A program made the translations under genes and the position numbers. DNA of 8,312 nucleotides. It comes from an uncultured Prevotellaceae bacterium. GTDB lineage: Bacteria; Bacteroidota; Bacteroidia; Bacteroidales; Bacteroidaceae. Shown in pieces: positions 1-6,313 of this stretch. Position 1 is the stretch's first letter. Each line of letters starts with the position of its first letter. The stretch lies in contig CAMJLI010000083.1 of assembly GCA_946406585.1 (NCBI GenBank), positions 1-8,312 on the forward strand, read 5' to 3'. A model generated the notes under the pieces. The model saw only the letters and a program-made list of their open reading frames with translations. It had not been told where the DNA came from and searched no databases.

Positions 1-20
1 TCATAAAAAATCTCAAAACC

Positions 21-51
21 TTTGATTATTCATGGCTTTTGGCTAAATTTG
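21..51 (+). promoter_or_regulatory. Bacteroidota-type sigma-ABfr promoter for the four-gene cluster
   Basis: TTTG at 21-24 matches the -33 element and TAAATTTG at 44-51 is an exact match to the -7 element TAnnTTTG. The two are separated by 19 bases, the spacing known for Bacteroides primary-sigma promoters. Transcription would be expected to begin a few bases after 51, around 56-60, leaving a leader of roughly 35 bases before the ATG at 93. This is a sequence match only; the start site is inferred. It is the only such match I noticed in the short non-coding space of the window. Confidence 0.72.
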
Positions 52-92
52 CAGCACTTAATTATGTAAAATCAAAAGAAACAAAGCAAAAA

Positions 93-443
93 ATGAGAAA
101 ATTAATGTTCATGCTGTTTATGTTGATGACAGCTACCATGATGACTGCTAAAGACATTCGTACACTCGTGGTCACTACCAACCCTCAGATGCATTGCCCG
201 AAATGCGAGAACCGTGTCAAGGCGGGATTCAAGGATGTGAAGGGAATAAAGTCTATTGAGACAAGCGTGGCCGACCAGACAGTGACAATACAATATAATG
301 CCAAGAAGACTTCGGAGGAGACCCTCATGAATGTTTTTGAGACATCTGGATTCAAGGCACGCAAGTTGGCCCCAGGAGAAGTGATCAAGAAAGAGGAACA
401 TAAGTGTTCCGAGAAGAATGCTGAAGGAGGGTGTGGGGAATGA
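93..443 (+). CDS. Exported heavy-metal-associated (HMA) domain protein
   Basis: This 116-residue protein resembles periplasmic copper-chaperone-like HMA proteins. Residues 1-19 form a signal peptide: a short basic start (MRK), then a Met/Leu/Phe-rich hydrophobic stretch ending in TA before KD. The HMA fold follows at about 24-90, with the metal-binding loop MHCPKC at 33-38 (Cys35, Cys38) and a final GFKARKL typical of the last strand. A short tail at about 100-116 adds His103, Cys105 and Cys114, possibly further metal ligands. The metal (copper, zinc or other) cannot be told from sequence. The ATG at 93 was chosen because the frame extends only to a TTG at 39 that lies inside the promoter and would bury the signal peptide. 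The stop overlaps the start of mrp by four bases (ATGA), so the two are probably translationally coupled. Domain assignment is firm; the physiological role is not known. Confidence 0.88.
   Translation: MRKLMFMLFMLMTATMMTAKDIRTLVVTTNPQMHCPKCENRVKAGFKDVKGIKSIETSVADQTVTIQYNAKKTSEETLMNVFETSGFKARKLAPGEVIKKEEHKCSEKNAEGGCGE
424..430 (+). promoter_or_regulatory. Strong Shine-Dalgarno site for mrp
   Basis: AAGGAGG lies 9 bases before the ATG at 440, inside the last codons of the HMA gene. It supports the ATG at 440 over the in-frame GTG at 431, which directly abuts the site. Such a complete Shine-Dalgarno is notable because Bacteroidota genes often lack one; none precedes the upstream HMA gene. Confidence 0.75.
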
Positions 444-1537
444 CGCTTTATCCGAAGCTTATTCTTGACGCTCTCGCCACAGTAATTTACCCAGGGACAA
501 AAAAGAACTTGATAGAGAGTGAAATGGTTGCCGACAACATCCGTATCGATGGCATGGCGGTTTCCTTCTCTCTCATTTTCCCAAGAGACACCGACCCCTT
601 CCTGAAGTCCACCATGAAAGCTGCGGAGGCGGCAATACACTATCACATAAGCAACGAGGTGAAGGTTGACATCACTGCCGAATACAAGTCGGCTGCAAGA
701 CCTGAACCGGGGAAAATGCTTCCCAAGGTGAAGAATGTCATCGCCGTCAGCTCCGGCAAGGGGGGAGTGGGCAAAAGCACCGTTTCCGTCAATCTGGCAA
801 TAGCACTTGCCAAGTTGGGGTACAAGGTGGGATTGCTCGACACCGACATCTTCGGACCGTCGATACCCAAAATGCTCGGAGTGGAAGATGCAAGACCCTA
901 TGCAGTGAACGTTGACGGGAGAGACCTCATAGAACCTATAGAAAAATATGGGGTGAAATTGCTGAGCATAGGCTTTTTCGTAAACCCCGACACTGCTACT
1001 TTATGGCGGGGAGGAATGGCTTCAAATGCCTTGAAACAGCTCATTGCCGACGCTGACTGGGGAGAACTCGATTATTTCATTCTCGACACGCCTCCTGGAA
1101 CAAGCGACATCCATCTCACCCTGCTGCAGACGCTGGCCATCACGGGAGCTGTCATCGTGAGCACACCACAGGAAGTGGCTTTGGCCGACGCACGCAAGGG
1201 CATTGACATGTATAAGAATGACAAGGTGAACGTGCCAATCCTCGGTTTGGTGGAAAACATGGCATGGTTTACTCCAGCAGAGTTGCCCCAAAACAAATAT
1301 TACATTTTTGGCAAGGAGGGATGCAAGAACCTTGCCAAGGAAATGGAAATACCTCTGCTCGCACAGATACCTCTTGTGCAAAGCATCTGCCAAAGTGGCG
1401 ACACGGGAGCTCCCGCAGCCACACAGGTTGACACTGCCACAGGGCAGGCCTTCATCAATCTCGCACAAGCCGTGGTGACTGTCACCAACAGGCGCAACCG
1501 CGAGAAGGCCCCCTCGCAGGTGGTGAAAACAAAATAA
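440..1537 (+). CDS. mrp: Mrp/ApbC/NBP35-family P-loop ATPase (Fe-S carrier type)
   Basis: A 365-residue cytosolic ATPase of the Mrp/ApbC family, whose members in other bacteria carry or transfer Fe-S clusters. Residues 1 to about 85 form the MIP18/DUF59 domain found at the N-terminus of many Mrp proteins. The ATPase domain has the deviant Walker A SSGKGGVGKST (104-114), the conserved DTDIFGPSIPKMLG segment (134-147) and the Walker B/switch motif DTPPGTSD (216-223). After ENM (272-274), where E. coli ApbC has a CxxC cluster-binding pair, this protein reads AWFTPAELP. Its only two cysteines are Cys295 (GKEGC) and Cys317 (QSIC). I recall this variant as common in Bacteroidota; whether it holds a cluster is uncertain. 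Start: the ATG at 440 sits 9 bases after AAGGAGG and overlaps the previous stop as ATGA. tamB starts 9 bases downstream. Confidence 0.95.
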   Translation: MTLYPKLILDALATVIYPGTKKNLIESEMVADNIRIDGMAVSFSLIFPRDTDPFLKSTMKAAEAAIHYHISNEVKVDITAEYKSAARPEPGKMLPKVKNVIAVSSGKGGVGKSTVSVNLAIALAKLGYKVGLLDTDIFGPSIPKMLGVEDARPYAVNVDGRDLIEPIEKYGVKLLSIGFFVNPDTATLWRGGMASNALKQLIADADWGELDYFILDTPPGTSDIHLTLLQTLAITGAVIVSTPQEVALADARKGIDMYKNDKVNVPILGLVENMAWFTPAELPQNKYYIFGKEGCKNLAKEMEIPLLAQIPLVQSICQSGDTGAPAATQVDTATGQAFINLAQAVVTVTNRRNREKAPSQVVKTK

Positions 1538-1546
1538 AGAAAGGTC

Positions 1547-4500
1547 ATGAAAAAGGTGATGAAATGGGTTGGCATATTGCTGCTCATTCCCATTCTGCTC
1601 TTTTTGCTTCTCACGGTTCTGCTTTATACTCCGCCAGTGCAGAACTGGGCTGTGAAGAAGGCTGCTGCAATAGCCTCCGAAAAGACAGGTATGGACATCA
1701 CCGTGGGCCATGTGTCTTTGAGATTCCCTCTCGACCTGACATTGGAAAACGTAAAGGCCATCAAGGACAATGACTCCATACAAGGGCTGAGAGACACTAT
1801 CGCCGATGTGGAAAAACTTTTTGTTGACGTGCAACTTAAACCTTTGTTGCACAAGAAGGTGGAAGTGGATGCCTTGGGATTCAGAAAGCTAAAACTCAAT
1901 ACCGACGGACTTGTTGAAGATTTACGTGTGAAAGGCAATGTGGAATCGCTTGATTTGGAATGCCATAACGTAGATCTCAACACGTCGTTGGCTAATGTGA
2001 ACACAGCAAAACTCGACAGCGCCTGTCTGGAGATTTGTCTGGCAGACACCGTGCCACCCGACACTACAAAGACACCGACGGACTGGCTCGTCAAGGTGAA
2101 CCAGCTGCAGGTTTCACGTACGAGGGTGAATCTCAGCATGCCAGGCGATTCCATGAAGGTAAAGGCCTATGTGGGTGATGCCAAGGCCAACAATGCCAAC
2201 ATAGACCTGAAAAACAACGCATACCAATTGGACGACCTCTTGTTGGCCACCACTGATGTGGCTGTGGAAATGCCGGAAAAGACATCGGTGAAAACCGTAA
2301 TAGACAAACTGACGGCTTCACATGCCAATATCCGTCCTGAGGATAATGATTACAGATTGTCCAAATTGGAGTGGGAGGGTGGTTCCGCCAACTATGATGC
2401 CAATGACAAGCCAAGAGGCAAAGGCTTTGACGCCCAACACATAGCGGCTTCCGACATCCATGTCGTGGCAGATGACATAGCGTATTCAGGAGACAGACTC
2501 AATCTGGACTTGAAATCCTGTTCGTTGAAAGAGAAAAGTGGCATCAATGTGGAGCAGTTCAAGACGATGGTGGCTCTCGACCAAAAGACTGTCAGATTGG
2601 ACAACTTGTATTTGGAAACGCCAGACTCTCGCCTCAAGGCAAATGTAAACATGGATCTCAATGCCTTCGACGACAAGAAACCAGGACAGCTGAGGGCTGA
2701 CGTCGATGGCTCATTCGGAAAACAAGACCTCATGAGATTCATGGGCGACATGCCTGCTGACTTTGTGAAGAAATGGCCCAACCGGCCGCTTACCATCAAG
2801 GGTGTTGCCGAGGGAAATATGAAAAAGGTCAATCTTAAAGGCATGAATGTCATGTTGCCTACCGCCGTGCAGATGCATGCCGATGGCTATTTGGCAAATC
2901 TCGACAATTTCGACAAATTCAAGGCCGATGTGAAGCTGAAGGGAACTGCCAACAATATTGATTTTGTCACTGGCATGATTCCCAAATCAGTATCCGACAA
3001 TGTCGTGATACCTCATGACATCGCAATAGATGGCAATTTCAAGGCCAATGGCAATCTTTATGGAGCAGATTTCACTGCTTCTGAGGGTGGTGGACGTGTG
3101 AAGGCAAAAGTGGCTTTCGATGCCAAAGCCATGAAATACTCTGCCACCGTGGATGCGGAGCGTTTCCCCTTGCAGCATTTCTTGCCAAAAATGGGGCTTA
3201 GTCCTCTTACAGCACACATAGAGGCTGACGGCCAGGGCACCGACTTCATGTCGCCCAGTACATCTCTGAGGGCCAAGGCACAAATAAAACAGTTCAAGTA
3301 CGACAAATACAACCTCGATGGAATGAGGGCTGATGCCACCTTGTCGCGTGGAAGACTGATAGCTGACATAGACAGCCGCAATCCTTTGCTCAACGGCAAC
3401 ATCTCTTTCAATGCCCTCATGGACAAGAAAAGGCTCCAAGGCACTTTCGCATGCGACTTGACCACAGCCGACTTGCACCGCCTGGGCTTGGTGGATACTC
3501 CTTTCACCTTCGCTGGTTGTGCTCATCTGGATGTGGATTCCGACTTGAAAGAGTTTTACAAGGTCTCCGGGTCTGTGGCTGACATGACTATAGGATACAA
3601 CAACACCATCTTCAAGCCGGATGACTTGGATGTCGACTTGCTCACAAGAAAAGACACCACCTTCGCATACGCTGAATGTGGCGATTTCCATTTGCGCATG
3701 AATGGAAAGGGCGGGTACAAGAAAATGTTGGGACAGGTGGAAAATTTCACAAAGGAACTCACTCAACAACTCAAAGACAAGCATTTCGACCAAGCACAGC
3801 TACGCGAGAAGTTGCCCGATGCAAATGTGTATATTGATTCGGGGCGCAATAATTTCTTTGTCAATCTTCTTGAAGAGAAAGGTTATGCATTCGACCATCT
3901 GTTGGTTGACCTGAAGTCTTCGAATTACTCAGGATTAAACGGACAGGTGGCCATTGACAATCTAATGGCCGACAGCATCGCGCTGGATGAAGTGAGATTC
4001 AATGTCGTCACCGACAGTGTTGGGTTCAAATACGATGGCGCAGTGCGTAATGGGCCAGACAATCCGCAATATAGTTTCAATGCCCAATTCAATGGGTCGA
4101 TAATGGAAAAAGGAGCTGACGTGAATGTGAAACTCTTTGACCGAAACGACAAACTCGGACTTGACCTCGGGGCAGTGGCTGCTATTGAAAACAATGGGGT
4201 GATGATAAATCTCACCAATACAAATCCTGTGATAGGATACGTGCCCTTTGAAGCCAATAGTGACAATTACATCTTCCTTGGGGATGACAAGAGGTTGTCC
4301 GCCAACCTTAAGCTGAAGTCCGACCAAGGTGCTCATATACAGGTGTATACCGATGATGACAACCTTGATGCCATGCAAGACCTGACTGTCAGTATGAGCA
4401 AAATCGACTTGGAACGGGTATTCTCCGTATTGCCTTATCTCCCCAAAGTGGCTGGCGTGGCCAACGGTGACTTCCACATAGTGCAAACCAAAGAACATGT

Positions 4501-6313
4501 CTCGGTTTCGAGTTCTCTCGATGTGGCTAACATGGTTTTCGAAGGCAACAAGATGGGAAATCTGGGAACAGAATTCGTATACATGCCTAATGGGGATGGC
4601 ACACATCATGTGGATGGCATTATCTTTAGCGAAGGCGATGAGGTTGGAAGCCTCGTGGGCGACTACAATCCAAAGGGCGATGGCTTCCTTGATGCCAATT
4701 TGCATCTAGACAAATTCCCGCTTGGAATGGCTAATGGCTTCATACCCGACCAACTCCTGGGCTTCAGAGGTACGGCAGAGGGTGACCTTTCTGTAAAGGG
4801 GAGTCTGTCAAAGCCTGATGTCAATGGGGAGCTATATCTTGAAAACACTTCCTTGTTCAGCGTTCCTTATGGCATTGAGGTGAAAGTGGCCGACGACCCT
4901 GTAAGGATTGTAGGGAGCAATCTGCTCTTCGAAAACTTTGAGGTGCTTGATGCGAATGGCACGCCACTCAACATTTCCGGATATTTCGACTTCTCCAACT
5001 TTGATGACATGAAACTTGACCTTAGGATGCGTGCGCGCAATTTCTTGGTGGTGAATGCCAAGGAGAATCCCAAGTCGGAGGCTTTTGGAAAGGCTTTTGT
5101 CAATTTCTTCGGAACGATGAAAGGACCTCTGGATGCCTTGTCGATGAGAGGAAGGGTGGACGTGCTGGGGTCTACAGACATGACATACGTGATGCGGGAT
5201 ACGCCACTGACTGCAGACACAAGGCTTGATGAACTGGTGAAATTCGTGGACTTCAACGACTCCACAGTGCAGACGGTTTCGCGTCCCACTTTGTCGGGAT
5301 TCAACATGGACCTTACTCTGGATGTGGACGAAGGGGCAAGAATAAAGTGTGACTTGAACCCCGACCACAGCAATTACATCGACTTGATAGGTGGAGGCAA
5401 TTTGAGAATGCAATATAATACTGTTGACAATCTCAGACTGACTGGCAGATACACGCTGAAGGATGCAGAAATGAAGTATTCTCTGCCAGTGATTCCTCTC
5501 AAGACTTTTGCCATACAGGAAGGAAGCTACATAGAGTTCCGCGGTGAACCGATGAACCCAATCTTGCACATCACAGCCACAGAGAACAGAAAGGCAACAG
5601 TGGAGGATGAGAATGGTGGCACGAGGAGTGTCAACTTTGAATGTGGAGTGATTATTTCCCAGACACTCAACAACATGGGATTGGAGTTCTTCATCAATTC
5701 ACCAGATGACATGACCATAGGTACTGAACTGGCTTCCATGACTACAGAAGAAAGAGGAAAGGTGGCTGTCACCATGCTGACAACAGGAATGTATCTCGCC
5801 GATGGAAACACAAGCGGATTCACCATGAATGGGGCCTTGAGCTCTTTCTTGCAAAACGAAATCAACAACATCACGGGCAATGCGCTTAGAACACTCGACC
5901 TTTCTGTCGGCGTGGACAACGCTACGGATGCATCGGGAACCATGCATACCGACTATTCCTTCAAATTCGCCAAACGATTCTGGAACAACCGATTGCGAAT
6001 AATCGTGGGTGGAAAGGTGTCCACGGGAAGTGAGACAACCAACCAATCCTTCTTCACCAATGTGGCTGCTGAATACAGGCTTAGCGCCAACTCAAACAAA
6101 TATCTGAAAGTGTTCTATGACAGGGATTCTTACGATTGGCTCGAAGGTGAGATAGGGGAATATGGCGGTGGTTTCCTCTGGAGAAGAAAATTACAGCATT
6201 TCAGGGATATCTTCAGATTCAAGACAGACCAAAGGACTATGCCGGTAGCACCACAAAGATATGCTGTGAGAAGAGATTCAATATCGGCCGATTCGATAAA
6301 AGGCAAAGAATGA
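1547..6313 (+). CDS. tamB: TamB-like translocation/assembly module protein (AsmA-like superfamily)
   Basis: A 1588-residue envelope protein. A basic start (MKKVMKW) and one hydrophobic segment at about 7-27 form an uncleaved inner-membrane anchor. TPPVQNWAVKKAA and a following TGMDITVGHVSLRFPLDL region are typical of Bacteroidota TamB N-termini. The rest is a long run of short amphipathic beta strands, as expected for the lipid-binding groove of TamB/AsmA proteins spanning the periplasm. The conserved TamB (DUF490) C-terminal domain covers about 1100-1558, including NGALSSFLQNEI (1428-1439) and a final strand ending DIFRF (1554-1558). A 30-residue polar tail follows. E. coli TamB has about 1259 residues, so this is longer, as usual in Bacteroidota. 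Family members act with TamA/TamL in outer-membrane protein assembly and anterograde phospholipid transport. The ATG at 1547 is 9 bases after mrp; an in-frame ATG at 1559 is possible but would remove MKKV. The stop overlaps the tamL start. Confidence 0.93.
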   Translation: MKKVMKWVGILLLIPILLFLLLTVLLYTPPVQNWAVKKAAAIASEKTGMDITVGHVSLRFPLDLTLENVKAIKDNDSIQGLRDTIADVEKLFVDVQLKPLLHKKVEVDALGFRKLKLNTDGLVEDLRVKGNVESLDLECHNVDLNTSLANVNTAKLDSACLEICLADTVPPDTTKTPTDWLVKVNQLQVSRTRVNLSMPGDSMKVKAYVGDAKANNANIDLKNNAYQLDDLLLATTDVAVEMPEKTSVKTVIDKLTASHANIRPEDNDYRLSKLEWEGGSANYDANDKPRGKGFDAQHIAASDIHVVADDIAYSGDRLNLDLKSCSLKEKSGINVEQFKTMVALDQKTVRLDNLYLETPDSRLKANVNMDLNAFDDKKPGQLRADVDGSFGKQDLMRFMGDMPADFVKKWPNRPLTIKGVAEGNMKKVNLKGMNVMLPTAVQMHADGYLANLDNFDKFKADVKLKGTANNIDFVTGMIPKSVSDNVVIPHDIAIDGNFKANGNLYGADFTASEGGGRVKAKVAFDAKAMKYSATVDAERFPLQHFLPKMGLSPLTAHIEADGQGTDFMSPSTSLRAKAQIKQFKYDKYNLDGMRADATLSRGRLIADIDSRNPLLNGNISFNALMDKKRLQGTFACDLTTADLHRLGLVDTPFTFAGCAHLDVDSDLKEFYKVSGSVADMTIGYNNTIFKPDDLDVDLLTRKDTTFAYAECGDFHLRMNGKGGYKKMLGQVENFTKELTQQLKDKHFDQAQLREKLPDANVYIDSGRNNFFVNLLEEKGYAFDHLLVDLKSSNYSGLNGQVAIDNLMADSIALDEVRFNVVTDSVGFKYDGAVRNGPDNPQYSFNAQFNGSIMEKGADVNVKLFDRNDKLGLDLGAVAAIENNGVMINLTNTNPVIGYVPFEANSDNYIFLGDDKRLSANLKLKSDQGAHIQVYTDDDNLDAMQDLTVSMSKIDLERVFSVLPYLPKVAGVANGDFHIVQTKEHVSVSSSLDVANMVFEGNKMGNLGTEFVYMPNGDGTHHVDGIIFSEGDEVGSLVGDYNPKGDGFLDANLHLDKFPLGMANGFIPDQLLGFRGTAEGDLSVKGSLSKPDVNGELYLENTSLFSVPYGIEVKVADDPVRIVGSNLLFENFEVLDANGTPLNISGYFDFSNFDDMKLDLRMRARNFLVVNAKENPKSEAFGKAFVNFFGTMKGPLDALSMRGRVDVLGSTDMTYVMRDTPLTADTRLDELVKFVDFNDSTVQTVSRPTLSGFNMDLTLDVDEGARIKCDLNPDHSNYIDLIGGGNLRMQYNTVDNLRLTGRYTLKDAEMKYSLPVIPLKTFAIQEGSYIEFRGEPMNPILHITATENRKATVEDENGGTRSVNFECGVIISQTLNNMGLEFFINSPDDMTIGTELASMTTEERGKVAVTMLTTGMYLADGNTSGFTMNGALSSFLQNEINNITGNALRTLDLSVGVDNATDASGTMHTDYSFKFAKRFWNNRLRIIVGGKVSTGSETTNQSFFTNVAAEYRLSANSNKYLKVFYDRDSYDWLEGEIGEYGGGFLWRRKLQHFRDIFRFKTDQRTMPVAPQRYAVRRDSISADSIKGKE
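6298..6303 (+). promoter_or_regulatory. Probable ribosome binding site for tamL
   Basis: AAAAGG ends 6 bases before the ATG at 6310, within the last codons of tamB. The competing in-frame ATG at 6322 has no purine-rich core at a proper distance, so this site favours 6310. It is a partial match only, and coupling through the ATGA overlap could be enough by itself. Confidence 0.45.

Noticed and set aside
64..69. Minimal start-stop ATGTAA in the leader of the HMA gene
   Set aside because: A six-base match in an AT-rich leader is easily chance, and there is no ribosome binding site before it.
39..92. TTG at 39 as start of the HMA gene, giving an 18-residue longer N-terminus
   Set aside because: It lies inside the predicted promoter and would place a polar Lys-rich stretch ahead of a clear signal peptide that begins at the ATG at 93.
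431..439. GTG at 431 as start of mrp
   Set aside because: It directly abuts AAGGAGG with no spacing; the ATG at 440 has a 9-base spacing and the ATGA overlap.
1022..1852. 276-codon open frame on the minus strand spanning the mrp-tamB junction
   Set aside because: It is antisense to the conserved Mrp ATPase motifs and the TamB anchor, and its translation has no family resemblance.
2987..3793. Long minus-strand frames inside tamB (here, and at 3962-4705 and 4832-5569)
   Set aside because: All are antisense to a continuous 1588-codon plus-strand frame with TamB-like composition; their translations lack domains, and no ribosome binding site or promoter was seen.
1547..6313. A previously undescribed defence or mobile system hidden in the large gene
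   Set aside because: The large gene has a TamB anchor, repetitive beta-strand groove and conserved C-terminal domain, and it sits next to its TamL partner. No nuclease, helicase, transposase or phage features occur in the window.
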